A stretch of 41,086 nucleotides of DNA from DAOTWP01 sp034435675 (lineage in GTDB: Bacteria; Chloroflexota; Anaerolineae; Aggregatilineales; Phototrophicaceae), in NCBI GenBank assembly GCA_034435675.1, contig DAOTWP010000329.1:1-41086 (forward strand), in the 5' to 3' direction. The notes below the pieces were generated by a model. That model was not told the origin of the DNA, searched no databases, and saw only the letters and a list, made by a program, of their open reading frames with translations. The translations under genes and the position numbers were made by a program. Below, one piece after another: positions 26,081-35,364 of the stretch (the first letter of the stretch is position 1; each line of letters starts with the position of its first letter).

Positions 26081-27348
26081 AGCACCTGCACTCCTTTTTT
26101 GATCACATGGCGCACCAGATTGCCGCCAAACTGGTAAGCGAGGTGGCGGTAATCCGGCGCGTCCACCAGCAGCAGATCCGCCTGTTTGCCCGCTTCCAGC
26201 GATCCTACACGATCAGACAGCCCCACCGCGTAGGCGGCATTGATTGTCGCGGCAGTCAGTGCTTCCGCCGGGGTTAAGCGCTGGTAACGGCAGGCAATTG
26301 CCATGACCAGTGGCACGGAGGGGCAGGGCGCTGAACCGGGGTTGATGTCCGTCGCCAGCGCCACGATACCCCCGGCATCCACCAGCCCGCGCGCATCGGC
26401 AAAATGGGTGCTGCCCAGGTTGAAGTTGACGGCAGGCATGATGACGGCGGCTGTCGCTGAGGCTGCCAGCGCTGCCATGTCATCCGCGCCGGTGACATCG
26501 AGATGGTCGAGCGATACCGCGCCCAGGTCTATGCCCAGCCGCACACCGCCGAGCGCGTTAAATTCGTCTACATGCGCCTTAACGCCCAGCCCCAGCGCCG
26601 CGCCCGCTTGCAGAATGCGCTGCGACTGGTGCAGGTCAAAGGCGTTTTCCTCGCAGAACACATCCACAAAGCAGGGCACATCCGCTGTATAAAAGGCGCT
26701 GCCGCGATACCAGTCGGCGGCGGCAAAGAGCATGTCGTGAATCACCTGCTTAACGTACTCGTCCGTGCGCCCGCGATATTCCGGCGGCACGGCATGCGCG
26801 CCCATAAACGTTGGCACGAGGTCTAGCGGGTGGTCGGCGTTCAGCGCGGCAATCGCCGCAAGCATCTTGAGTTCGGCATCGCGCTCCAGCCCATAGCCGC
26901 TTTTGACTTCGGCAGTGGTTGTGCCCAGCGCCAGCATCATGTCCAGCCGGGGGCGCGATTCGGCGATAAGCTGTTCCAGCGAGGCAGCACGTACCGCGCG
27001 CATGGTGCTGACGATGCCGCCGCCCGCCGCCATGATCTCCAGATAGCTCTTGCCCTGAATGCGTGCCTCAAATTCCCCGGCGCGATCCCCGGCATAGACC
27101 GCATGCGTGTGCGCGTCTACAAAACCGGGGCAGACGACAAAGCCGCTGGCGTCAATCTGGCGGGGGGCATCATAGGCGGCGCGCAGGTCGGTTGAAGTCC
27201 CTATGGCAAGAATGCGCTCACCCTCAATGGCAGCCGCGCCATCTTCGATGATGCCCAAGTCGGACATTTCGCCCCCGCGCCGCACGCCCAGAGGACTGGC
27301 GCAGGTGACAAGCTGGCGGGCACTGTGAATCAGCAGATCGGCGTGCAT
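26077..27348 (-). CDS. hutI: Imidazolonepropionase
   Basis: 423 aa, usual length. It hydrolyses 4-imidazolone-5-propionate to N-formimino-L-glutamate, the third step of the pathway. Amidohydrolase metal site: FVDAHTHAVYAGDR (H80, H82), then KAHVDEFN and ATDINPGSAPCPS, all in the expected order. The ATG at 27348 has a perfect GGAGG seven bases upstream and lies 2 bp after the hutU stop; the gene's own stop overlaps hutH. Cytosolic, Zn or Fe dependent by family. Confidence 0.97.
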   Translation of the reverse strand: MHADLLIHSARQLVTCASPLGVRRGGEMSDLGIIEDGAAAIEGERILAIGTSTDLRAAYDAPRQIDASGFVVCPGFVDAHTHAVYAGDRAGEFEARIQGKSYLEIMAAGGGIVSTMRAVRAASLEQLIAESRPRLDMMLALGTTTAEVKSGYGLERDAELKMLAAIAALNADHPLDLVPTFMGAHAVPPEYRGRTDEYVKQVIHDMLFAAADWYRGSAFYTADVPCFVDVFCEENAFDLHQSQRILQAGAALGLGVKAHVDEFNALGGVRLGIDLGAVSLDHLDVTGADDMAALAASATAAVIMPAVNFNLGSTHFADARGLVDAGGIVALATDINPGSAPCPSVPLVMAIACRYQRLTPAEALTAATINAAYAVGLSDRVGSLEAGKQADLLLVDAPDYRHLAYQFGGNLVRHVIKKGVQVL

Positions 27349-27350
27349 GG

Positions 27351-29036
27351 TTATTCCTCCAGGATGGACGGCAGCATAGGAATCTTGATCCCGTGTTCGC
27401 GCGCGAACGAAATCGCTTCGGGGTAACCCGCGTCAGCATGGCGCACAACGCCCATGCCGGGGTCGGTGGTCAGCACGCGCTCCAACCGGCGCGCTGCCTG
27501 CGGCGTGCCATCAGCGACGATCACCTGTCCGGCGTGAATGCTGTAGCCAATGCCCACGCCGCCGCCGTGATGAATGCTGACCCAGGTCGCCCCGCCCACC
27601 GCGTTGACCAGCGCGTTCAGCAGGGGCCAGTCGGCAATCGCGTCAGAGCCGTCGCGCATGCCCTCGGTTTCGCGGTTGGGGCTGGCGACCGAGCCGCTGT
27701 CCAGATGGTCGCGCCCGATGACGAGGGGCGCTTTGACCGCGCCTGCTGCCACCAGTTCGTTGAACTTCAACCCTGCCTGAACCCGTTCGCCATAACCCAG
27801 CCAGCAGATGCGCGCGGGCAAGCCCTGAAACTCAATCTGCTCCTGTGCCATGCGCAGCCAGCGGTTGAGGTGTTCGTCCTGCGGGAACAGTTCCATGATG
27901 GCGCGGTCGGTGGCGTAGATGTCTTCAGGGTCGCCGGAGAGCGCCACCCAGCGGAACGGACCTTTGCCCGCGCAGAACAGCGGGCGGATATACGCCGGGA
28001 CAAAGCCGGGGTAGGCGAAGGCATCCTTGACGCCGTAATCATAGGCACGCTGGCGCAGGTTGTTGCCGTAATCGAAGACAACCGCGCCCTGCTTCTGCCA
28101 GTCGAGCATTGCCTGCACATGCCGCGCCATCGACTCCATTGCGCGCTGTTTGTAGCTGTCGGGGTCGCTTGCGCGCAGGCGTGCCGCTTCGTCCAGCGAC
28201 AGCCCGGCGGGGATATAGCCGTAAAGTACGTCATGCGCGGAGGTCTGGTCGGTGACGACATCGGGCACGACGCCGCGCTGCACCAGTTCCGGCAGCACCT
28301 CGGCGGCATTGCCGATCAGCGCGATGGAACGCGGCTGGCGGGTGGCGACGGCTTCCTGCACCCAGGTCATCGCTTCTTCGAGGTTGTCGCTGATCGCGTC
28401 CACCTGGCGCAGTGAGCGGCGGCGTTCGGCACGCCAGCGGTCAATCTCGACGATCAGCCCGACGCCTTCGTTCATGGTGATGGCAAGCGGCTGCGCCCCG
28501 CCCATTTCGCCCAAGCCCGCCGTCAGCACAAATTTGCCTTTCAGACTGCCCCAGCCGTGCTGGCGGGCAAGCGCGCCAAAGGTTTCGTAAGTGCCCTGCA
28601 AGATGCCCTGCGTGCCGATATAAATCCAGCTTCCGGCAGTCATCTGCCCGTACATGATCAGCCCGTCTTTTTCCCAGCGGTCAAAGTTTTCCTGTGTTGC
28701 CCACGCCGGGACGATGTTGGAATTGGCGAGCAGCACACGCGGCGCGTCCGCATGCGTGCGGAACACGGCAACCGGTTTGCCCGACTGAATCAGCAGCGTT
28801 TCGTCCGGTTCCAGCCGGCGCAGCGCGTCAAGGATGGCGTCGAATGCTGCCCAGTTGCGCGCCGCCCTGCCGCGCCCGCCGTAGACGATCAGGTTTTGCG
28901 GGTCGCCTGCCACCAGCGGGTCGAGGTTGTTCTGGAGCATGCGGTAGGGCGCTTCGATCAGCCAGTTCTTGCAGGTGAGCTGTGTGCCGCGTGGGGCGCG
29001 CACTTCACGCGGGAGGGAAGGAGAGGGAGTGGTCAT
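27351..29036 (-). CDS. hutU: Urocanate hydratase
   Basis: 561 aa, usual length. It converts urocanate to imidazolonepropionate using tightly bound NAD+ as an electrophile. The N-terminal YGGRGRAARNW, the NAD-binding TAGLGEMGGAQP and the family signature around the conserved cysteine (FQGLPARICWLGYGER) are intact. First gene of the operon, with GAGGA upstream of the ATG at 29036. The next genes, hutI and hutH, follow at 2 bp and with overlap. No hutG, hutF or formiminotransferase gene is in the window, so the fate of formiminoglutamate is not shown here. Confidence 0.97.
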   Translation of the reverse strand: MTTPSPSLPREVRAPRGTQLTCKNWLIEAPYRMLQNNLDPLVAGDPQNLIVYGGRGRAARNWAAFDAILDALRRLEPDETLLIQSGKPVAVFRTHADAPRVLLANSNIVPAWATQENFDRWEKDGLIMYGQMTAGSWIYIGTQGILQGTYETFGALARQHGWGSLKGKFVLTAGLGEMGGAQPLAITMNEGVGLIVEIDRWRAERRRSLRQVDAISDNLEEAMTWVQEAVATRQPRSIALIGNAAEVLPELVQRGVVPDVVTDQTSAHDVLYGYIPAGLSLDEAARLRASDPDSYKQRAMESMARHVQAMLDWQKQGAVVFDYGNNLRQRAYDYGVKDAFAYPGFVPAYIRPLFCAGKGPFRWVALSGDPEDIYATDRAIMELFPQDEHLNRWLRMAQEQIEFQGLPARICWLGYGERVQAGLKFNELVAAGAVKAPLVIGRDHLDSGSVASPNRETEGMRDGSDAIADWPLLNALVNAVGGATWVSIHHGGGVGIGYSIHAGQVIVADGTPQAARRLERVLTTDPGMGVVRHADAGYPEAISFAREHGIKIPMLPSILEE

Positions 29037-29401
29037 AAGTTTTTATCCTCAAATCTATTTTGTGCAGCAGGGATATAGGAAAAAGGGCAAGGAGCAAGGT
29101 GAAAGGGCAAAGCATGCACAGCCAGTCATGCCGGGCTGTGCAAACGGTTCTGCGCTGCGGCACACTGCGCCCACGATTCGCCCGCACTGCATCCTCCCCG
29201 GAAAATTAGCCTTTGCGCCTCATAATGCTGAGGCAGGAACGCATGGTCCAACGGTGAACCAGTGTACCTGTTTTCGTATCAGGCGACGACCCCAGGGGCA
29301 GCAGTTGGTGTATTCGGACGCGGGGCGGCGTACACGCAGAGGGGGTGTTCGGTGGGCAGTTTCGGGCAGGCAGCGATGCCGTTGGCGCAGGGCGCGGGAC
29401 C
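29037..29401. other. 365-bp intergenic region upstream of hutU
   Basis: No gene is supported. A purine-rich run lies at 29077-29115 (GGAAAAAGGGCAAGGAGCAA). The operon's promoter should be here; no confident -35/-10 pair or HutP/HutC-type operator is recognised. Confidence 0.45.
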
Positions 29402-30028
29402 CTAACGCACCAGTAACTGCATTCTCAGGTCGCCCAGTGTCAGCCGGTCACGGTCATGCAGCAGATAGGGCTGGAATGCCACCATGCGCCGCCCGTTGAG
29501 ATGCGTGCCGTTGGCGCTGCCCTCGTCCACCATATGCAGCGCGCCGCTTTCCCACAGCAGTGTGGCATGCCGCCGCGAAATGCCGCGCTGCACGGCGTGG
29601 AATTCCGCCAGATCGAGGTCGGGGATTTCCTTGCTGTCCGGGTCGCTGCGCCCAATAATCAGCCTGTCGAGTTTGTTTGCCGGGTAGACAAACGGTTCCT
29701 GCGCGCCTTCGACCATCAGCACAACTTTCATCTGCGGGTTGAAATATGCTGTCTCGGCAAATTCACTGCGAAAGTGACTCTTCACCGCCTTGATAAAGGG
29801 GGCACAGCAGCCCTCGACATCCATATCGAGTTCGCCCGTTGAGGACACGGTGATTTTGATGCGCGGAAGCTGGTTATGCACCGGGCAGTAGGCGCTGCGC
29901 ACCTCGCGGTTGATCGTGTTGAGGATATTGCTGACGGTGCCCAGCGTCACCGGGTTGGTCAGCACCGTTTCGAGCGAAAGTCCCGATGTTTGTTCGCTGT
30001 TGAGTTCGTAGGTGATAGAGACTTTCAT
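29402..30028 (-). CDS. FHA-domain protein
   Basis: 208 aa. The C-terminal half (about 120-208) is a forkhead-associated domain: LIIGRSD (123-129), ISRRHATL (150-157), and DEGSANGTHLNGR (168-180), with the phosphothreonine-binding Arg, Ser, His and Asn all present. The N-terminal half (1-110) is an unassigned alpha/beta region with C48, C74 and C75. FHA domains bind phosphothreonine peptides, so it may read the output of Hanks-type kinases such as the one at 402-4007; that link is inference. The ATG at 30028 is chosen over 30085, which has no ribosome-binding site. Confidence 0.87.
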   Translation of the reverse strand: MKVSITYELNSEQTSGLSLETVLTNPVTLGTVSNILNTINREVRSAYCPVHNQLPRIKITVSSTGELDMDVEGCCAPFIKAVKSHFRSEFAETAYFNPQMKVVLMVEGAQEPFVYPANKLDRLIIGRSDPDSKEIPDLDLAEFHAVQRGISRRHATLLWESGALHMVDEGSANGTHLNGRRMVAFQPYLLHDRDRLTLGDLRMQLLVR

Positions 30029-30090
30029 ATTCCCGCAGAGGCTCCCTGAACGCGGCTGATGCGCGGACGAAGCGATCATTAACATTTCGC

Positions 30091-30096
30091 ATTATA
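30091..30096 (-). promoter_or_regulatory. Putative -10 box (TATAAT) for the FHA gene
   Basis: On the minus strand this reads CCGCTATAATGCG, about 63 bp before the start codon. It shares the TATAATGC form with 19493 and 39626. The -35 is unclear. Confidence 0.4.
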
Positions 30097-30168
30097 GCGG
30101 AAAACACAGGGGATTCCGGGGATTCTGCACAAAAAATTCACAGGCAATCAGGCGGCTGCGCCGCCGGT

Positions 30169-31353
30169 TCAGGGGGCAGCCACCGCGCGCCAGACAGCAT
30201 CAAGCATCATCAGCCCGGTCAGCGTGTGGACGCCGTGCCCGGTGCTGAACGCATTGGGCAGCGTCCAGTCGTGGGCGTAGAAAGTGGTCATATGCACGTT
30301 GTCCGGTCCCAGCCCGCGCCCCGGCAGGGTCGCCGCGACGAGGTCAAAATCCCACAGCGGCACCCGGTAATCCGCCGCGATGCGCCGCAGGATGTCGTTG
30401 TTGATGTTGTCGCCGCCTTCGTGCCGGTCTGCCTTCGTGCCGATGATCGGAATCACGCCGTTGGCGATGCAGAACTCGACGATTTCGCGCATGTTGCGCT
30501 CAAACGAGTCGGGTATGCCGGCGTCGTTAGAGCCAAGCCGGATGAAGATGAAGCTGGGGCGGTGCAGCCGGAATTCACAGGCGAGCATGTGCTCCGCCGG
30601 GTCACAGCCCATCCCGTTCGCCCACATCGGGTCGAGCACCGACCAACTGTGCAGCCCGCGCCGCACGCTGGCAGGCTGGCGGCTGAACGACCCCTGAAAG
30701 CGGTCAATCGTTGGCTGCAAATAGGCGAAATCGCCCAACACGTACCCGCCCGGCTGGTCGAAGCGATCCATGAAGTGCGGGCTTTCGATGGTGCTGTCGC
30801 CCAGTTTGGAGAAGGCATAGGGGTTGCTGCCGCGCCGCTGCCCGAAGGTGTAAATCGTCAGCACATTCTGCCGGGTGGACTCGTCCAGCAGGATAAACGC
30901 GCTGGCAGGCAAGCCGTTGATCGTCATCTCTGCCGGTAGTGACGCGGCGGCGTTCGTGCTGCTGGCGGCGGGGGTGGGCAGCAGGGCTATTGTCGCGCCG
31001 GGACTGGGGATGACCAGCGTTTGCCCTGCCTGAATCCGCGCCGGGTCGGTGATGCTGTTGGCGGCGGCAAGCGCCACAACGCTGACGCCGTGCGCCTGGG
31101 CGATGCTGAACAGCGTGTCGCCCTGCTGCACCACATAGGCTGTGCCCGCGCTGGTTGTGTCTGTCGCAGGCGTCCCGGTAGGGGCGGGCGGCGCGCTGGG
31201 GGTGGGCGGCGCGGTGGGCGTCTGTGCCAGTGCAGCGGCGGGCGGCAGGTTCGCCATGCGGGCAGGGGCAGTCGGCGCACCGGCGTTATCGGTGATCAGG
31301 AACAGGATGGTCAGCAAAATCAGGGTGCTGCTGATGATCTTGAAACGGCGCAT
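30169..31353 (-). CDS. Secreted LysM plus SGNH-hydrolase-like protein
   Basis: 394 aa. An N-terminal signal or anchor segment (about 5-21) is followed by a Pro/Thr/Ala linker, one LysM domain (72-116, YVVQQGDTLFSIAQAHG..) that binds glycan backbones, a second linker, and a hydrolase-like domain from about 180. That domain has KLGDSTIES (block I GDS, Ser187), IRLGSNDAG (block III) and PDNVHMTTFYAHDW (block V Asp/His region), the order of SGNH/GDSL esterases. A likely role is deacylation of a cell-wall or extracellular glycan; substrate unknown. A TTG at 31371 is an alternative start. A decayed copy of its LysM coding sequence occurs at 37487-37560. Confidence 0.83.
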   Translation of the reverse strand: MRRFKIISSTLILLTILFLITDNAGAPTAPARMANLPPAAALAQTPTAPPTPSAPPAPTGTPATDTTSAGTAYVVQQGDTLFSIAQAHGVSVVALAAANSITDPARIQAGQTLVIPSPGATIALLPTPAASSTNAAASLPAEMTINGLPASAFILLDESTRQNVLTIYTFGQRRGSNPYAFSKLGDSTIESPHFMDRFDQPGGYVLGDFAYLQPTIDRFQGSFSRQPASVRRGLHSWSVLDPMWANGMGCDPAEHMLACEFRLHRPSFIFIRLGSNDAGIPDSFERNMREIVEFCIANGVIPIIGTKADRHEGGDNINNDILRRIAADYRVPLWDFDLVAATLPGRGLGPDNVHMTTFYAHDWTLPNAFSTGHGVHTLTGLMMLDAVWRAVAAP

Positions 31354-31677
31354 GATCGGTAGTCGCGGCAAACAGACGGAACGCAGCGCGCAGCAGTGGA
31401 TGCCGTGAGCAGGTGCTGCTGCATGGCTGCTGCCTGATTATCCCCCCGCCCGGCGCGCGAGGCAAGCGCAGGCAGACGGTGAGCAAGCGCGGAGGCAGCA
31501 GCCATTCCAGATGGGGGTCAATCAGCATCGGGTCAGATACTCGTAATCACGGGGCGGCGCGCAGGTGAAGCGGCGCGGCGGGATGCGCCTGCGCCAGTTC
31601 GCAGCACAGTGGATCTTCTGGTATATTAACATCACGGCGCTAACATGCGTTTAGTAATCAACTACGAGACAAAGTGA
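31354..31677. other. 324-bp divergent intergenic region
   Basis: Spacer between the SGNH gene and the HEPN pair. A possible -10 (TATATT, 31622-31627) lies about 50 bp before the pair, followed by an A/T-rich stretch with short near-inverted words (GCTAACATGCGTTTAG). No gene is supported. Confidence 0.4.
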
Positions 31678-32040
31678 ATGAAATCAGAACTTACCAAGCA
31701 AGAGAGTGGTCTGGATTTTGCGCTGTTAGCCTCACTTTATACTTCGGACGACGCGGACAAAGTGCGTGCATGGCTCAGCGCATATCCTGATGCAGTGGAG
31801 GCACTCATTGATGCCTATCCGGTGATCAACAATATCTTTGGCGAACATCTGCTCAGGGTGGAACTGGAAGTCGTGAAGGATCGGGATGCAAACGGCAGCC
31901 CGGAGTTGTTCGCCTGCATCCATACCGATCAGGATGCACACGAAGCGCTGCAAAGCCTCGACCGGTTTGATGACGAATGGTTCCTGGAACATTCGGAAGT
32001 TGCAGACGGAAAACTTAACTTCAACCTATATTTCGCATGA
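31678..32040 (+). CDS. Small acidic protein of unknown function, partner of a HEPN protein
   Basis: 120 aa, strongly acidic, no signal peptide or membrane segment. I do not recognise the family. Helical N-terminus (DDADKVRAWLSAYPDAVEALIDAYPVI), then beta-rich LLRVELEVVKDRD...ELFACIHT and a final WFLEHSEVADGKLNFNLYF. Its stop codon overlaps the start of the HEPN gene by four bases (ATGA), the arrangement typical of toxin-antitoxin pairs with the antitoxin first. It may bind and silence the HEPN protein; this is inferred from gene order only. The surrounding DNA is visibly less GC-rich than the neighbouring genes. Confidence 0.7.
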   Translation: MKSELTKQESGLDFALLASLYTSDDADKVRAWLSAYPDAVEALIDAYPVINNIFGEHLLRVELEVVKDRDANGSPELFACIHTDQDAHEALQSLDRFDDEWFLEHSEVADGKLNFNLYFA

Positions 32041-32417
32041 GCTTCGACTGGTCGGATTATCTGATATTTGCAGAAGCGCTGGTCCGGGACCCCAAAACAC
32101 CCGGTCCCGAAGCGGCTGCATTGCGTGCAGCTATCAGCCGGGCATATTATGCTGCTTTCTGTGAAGCGCGGAGTCTTGCCGTGAATAAGGACAGCGCGCG
32201 GTTTGCAGGCGATGGTAGTGATCATGGTGCATTTGCAGCACATTTTCGAAAATCGGAGGATAAGCAGCGAAAGAGTGTTGGCACTGCGTTAAGCCGACTA
32301 CGAAAACATCGGAATCAAGCGGATTATGATGACCTGCTATCAGAAAGACCAGACCAGCTAGCACGGTTAGCGGTCGAAACAGCCAGAAACGTGATTACGA
32401 TACTGGCAACGCTTTGA
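32037..32417 (+). CDS. HEPN-domain protein, possible toxin
   Basis: 126 aa, all helical. ALRAAISRAYYAAFCEARSL (28-47) and LRKHRNQADYDDLL (88-101) are the two HEPN/UPF0332-type segments. Many HEPN proteins are RNases using an R-x4-6-H motif; here the conserved helix reads RKHRNQADYD, so the classical spacing is altered and catalysis is uncertain. Members of this branch pair with nucleotidyltransferases (MNT/HEPN) or with other small antitoxins; no nucleotidyltransferase signature is seen upstream. It ends 16 bp before the stop of the convergent permease gene. Confidence 0.8.
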   Translation: MSFDWSDYLIFAEALVRDPKTPGPEAAALRAAISRAYYAAFCEARSLAVNKDSARFAGDGSDHGAFAAHFRKSEDKQRKSVGTALSRLRKHRNQADYDDLLSERPDQLARLAVETARNVITILATL

Positions 32418-32433
32418 GACCTCCTGCTCCCCC

Positions 32434-35010
32434 TCACTCCCCCCGCACGGCGCTTGCCACCGCCAGCCGCCCCAGCCGCCATGCCGGGTAGATGCCCGCC
32501 AGCAGCGCCGCCGCCAGCGCCACCGCGAACGCTTGCGCCAGTTCGCCGGGCAGCAGCGCCATCTGCATTGACCAGCCAAACGAGCGCACATTAATCACCT
32601 CGATCAGCACTACCGCCAGCGCCAGCCCAATCGGCAGCGCCAGCGCGCCCGCCACCAGCCCCATCAGTCCGGTCTGCACCAGCGTGTAGCGCCACACCTG
32701 TGCCGCTGTCATGCCCACCGCGCGCATCATGCCGTACTGCCGCGTCTGCTCCAGTTGCAGCGCCAGCAGCGCGCTGAGAATGCCGATGAACGCCACCAGT
32801 GTCGCCAGCAGCCGCAGCGCCACCGTAATGGCAAACGCCTGGTCGAACACATCAAACACACCTGCGCGCAGATCGCGGTTGGACTGTGCCAGCAGGTCCG
32901 TGCCTGCCAGCGCCCCGGTGCGCAGGTCGGCGAGCACCGTGTTCACATCCACGCCGGGCGCTACGAACGCCGCCGCGCTGGAGATGAAGCGGTCGTCCCA
33001 CCAGCGGCGGTAGGTCGCCATGCTCATCAGCACAATGCCCTGATCGGTGGTGTAATCGTAAAACACGCCGACAATCTCGAATGTCTGCGCGCCGGAGTCG
33101 GTCAGCAGTGTCAGGCGGTTGTTCTGCGGCGTGATGCCGCGCCGGAACGCCAGCGGCTCGCTCACCACGATCTGCCCCGCCGCCAGCGCTGTCTGGTAAT
33201 CCCCGTCGGGCGCAATGTTCCAGACGAAGCGCCGCGCCCCCCGGCTGATGTCCGAATCCACTGCCGTGAGGTTCACCGGCGGCAGGTCGGGGAAATCCGG
33301 CGCGGTGACGCTTACCTGCCGCGAGGCGGAAACCTCGGTCACGCCGGTAGTGGCGGCAATGCGGCGCTGCACATCCGGGTCAACATTGACCGTTGCGCGG
33401 GTGGCGGTCAGCAGCGGCGGGGAAACGTAAATGTCCGCGCCCAGCGTCGTGCTCAGCCAGTCGCCCACGGTGCTGCGAAAGCTGCTGATCATCACACTCA
33501 CGCCGACAATCACGCTCACGGCGACGGTCAGGGCGGCGACGGCGATGCTCGTGCGGCTGAGCGAACGCACCACCGCGCGGGGAGCCATGCGCCCCACCAC
33601 ACCGAACAGCGCAGCGGTCAGCGGCGTGAACAGGCGCATCGCCAGCAGCAGCGCCAGCGGCGTGAACAGCGCACTGCCGACGACAATCGCAAACAGCGCC
33701 GTAAACGCCACGACAATGTTCTGCGTGGGCAGTTGCAGCAGCAGCACGCCGAACAGATTCAGCACCAGCGCCGCGCCGGTCAGCAGCGGCAGCAAACGGC
33801 GGGCACTCTGCTCTTCCTCACTGCGGCGCAGCACCCCGGCGGGTACCGTGCGCGTGGCGTCCAGCGAGGGCACAACGGCGGCAGCAGCAGTAGCAAGCAG
33901 CCCGATGCCCGCGCCTTTGACCAGCGTGAACACGTCCAGGCTGACGCCCTGCACATTGACCGTGAAATACAGGTCGCTGATCGTCTGCGCGACGATGCCC
34001 ACCGCCGCCCGCCCGAAGATCACACCCAGACCCAGCCCGGCGATGATGCCGACCAGACCCAGCAGCAGTGCCTCGCCCAGAATCATCGCAAAAATCTGCC
34101 GCCGCGTCATGCCGATGCTGCGCAGCACGCCGATCATGTGCCGCCGCTGCACCACGCTGAACGTGACCGTGTTGTAGATCAGGAACACGCCGACCACCAG
34201 CGCCAGCAGGCTCAGCGCTTGCAGGTTCAGTTCAAATGCCGCCGTCATCTGCTCCAGCGTTGTGTTGCTTTCGGTGACGCTTGCCACACGCGCCCCCGGC
34301 GGCAGCAGCGCTTCGATGGCGCGCAGATCGTAGCCGTCCGGCAGGATCAAATCCACGCGCGTCAGCATGCCCGGCTGCCCGGCGATTTCCTGCGCGGTGG
34401 CGATGTCGGTCAGAATCAGGTCATCCAGCGCCTGCTCGCTCACGCGGTCTGCCGGTTGCAGCACACCGACCACGCGCACCGTCACACGCGCCTCGCCGGG
34501 GCGCAGGGTCAGCGTATCGCCGGGGGCAACGCCGAAGCGGTTCGCCAGCGTCTGGCTGATCAGCACCGTGCGCGGTTCGGCGATGAAGGCGCTCAGCGCG
34601 GCGAACTCGTCATCGCCCTCGCCGATAATCTCGATCTCTGCCAGATAATCGCGGAACGGTGGTTCGGCGAAGGGGTCGACACCCAGCAGGCGCAGCGGCG
34701 CGTCGCCCAGCTCAGCGGCGCGCACGTAGGTGTCAATCACCGGGGCGCTGTCGCTAATGCCCAGGTCCACCCGCACCGCGCGGTAGACGGCGGACGGCAG
34801 CCCGCCCGGACCGCCGCTGATGACGTGCGTTGCCGCGCCCGCCACACTGCGCGTGCTGAGCGCGAAGGCGCGGCTGGCGGAGCCGTTGGCGAGGTCAATG
34901 GCGATGACCACCGCCACGCCCAGCGCCACGCCGAGCACAACGAAGACACTCTGCAAAAAGCGGCGGCTGACATAACGGCGCGCGAGGCGCAGCAGTACAG
35001 GTACGGACAT
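32434..35010 (-). CDS. FtsX/MacB-type ABC permease, orphan
   Basis: 858 aa with two FtsX modules. The first TM is at about 18-42 (FVVLGVALGVAVVIAIDLANG), followed by a large extracytoplasmic MacB-like domain (about 45-270) and three TMs near 270-390. A second extracytoplasmic region (about 500-700) follows, with final TMs up to 858. This is the layout of LolC/YtrF-like or lipoprotein-release permeases. It needs an ATPase of the LolD type, but none is next to it: the upstream 500 bp has no gene and the downstream neighbour is the HEPN pair. The ATG at 35010 has AGGGG nine bases upstream. Confidence 0.88.
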   Translation of the reverse strand: MSVPVLLRLARRYVSRRFLQSVFVVLGVALGVAVVIAIDLANGSASRAFALSTRSVAGAATHVISGGPGGLPSAVYRAVRVDLGISDSAPVIDTYVRAAELGDAPLRLLGVDPFAEPPFRDYLAEIEIIGEGDDEFAALSAFIAEPRTVLISQTLANRFGVAPGDTLTLRPGEARVTVRVVGVLQPADRVSEQALDDLILTDIATAQEIAGQPGMLTRVDLILPDGYDLRAIEALLPPGARVASVTESNTTLEQMTAAFELNLQALSLLALVVGVFLIYNTVTFSVVQRRHMIGVLRSIGMTRRQIFAMILGEALLLGLVGIIAGLGLGVIFGRAAVGIVAQTISDLYFTVNVQGVSLDVFTLVKGAGIGLLATAAAAVVPSLDATRTVPAGVLRRSEEEQSARRLLPLLTGAALVLNLFGVLLLQLPTQNIVVAFTALFAIVVGSALFTPLALLLAMRLFTPLTAALFGVVGRMAPRAVVRSLSRTSIAVAALTVAVSVIVGVSVMISSFRSTVGDWLSTTLGADIYVSPPLLTATRATVNVDPDVQRRIAATTGVTEVSASRQVSVTAPDFPDLPPVNLTAVDSDISRGARRFVWNIAPDGDYQTALAAGQIVVSEPLAFRRGITPQNNRLTLLTDSGAQTFEIVGVFYDYTTDQGIVLMSMATYRRWWDDRFISSAAAFVAPGVDVNTVLADLRTGALAGTDLLAQSNRDLRAGVFDVFDQAFAITVALRLLATLVAFIGILSALLALQLEQTRQYGMMRAVGMTAAQVWRYTLVQTGLMGLVAGALALPIGLALAVVLIEVINVRSFGWSMQMALLPGELAQAFAVALAAALLAGIYPAWRLGRLAVASAVRGE

Positions 35011-35364
35011 GCACAAATCCCCTCAGCCCTTACTGGACCATTCGACAAAAAACGCCTGCTGTTGCGGGGAGGGTCTCAGCCCCGCCCCTACGCGGAAACG
35101 ATGGCAATTTACCGGATGCACCATTACGCGGTCGCCTGAAAAACAGGCAGGAACAGGTGACAAACTGTACACTAATTGGAGCTTACCTCATTTTCAACGG
35201 CGCAACTGCACTCGCCGAAAAAGCGCGGCAGCACAAAACCGGGAGAACACCGGCTTGTGAAACTTACAACAAATGGTTAAACGCCGCGTGAGGCAGGGCT
35301 GAACGGTGGGTAGAGGGCAAACACTGCCAGAGGGTAAAACGTCCGGCTGCCGGAGCGGACAGCG

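Noticed and set aside
28969..29499. 176-codon + frame between hutU and the FHA gene
   Set aside because: It overlaps both neighbours antisense, mixed composition, no start signal or domain.
32755..35139. 794-codon open frame opposite the FtsX permease
   Set aside because: Low-complexity His/Arg/Gln-rich shadow; the minus strand encodes a coherent membrane protein.
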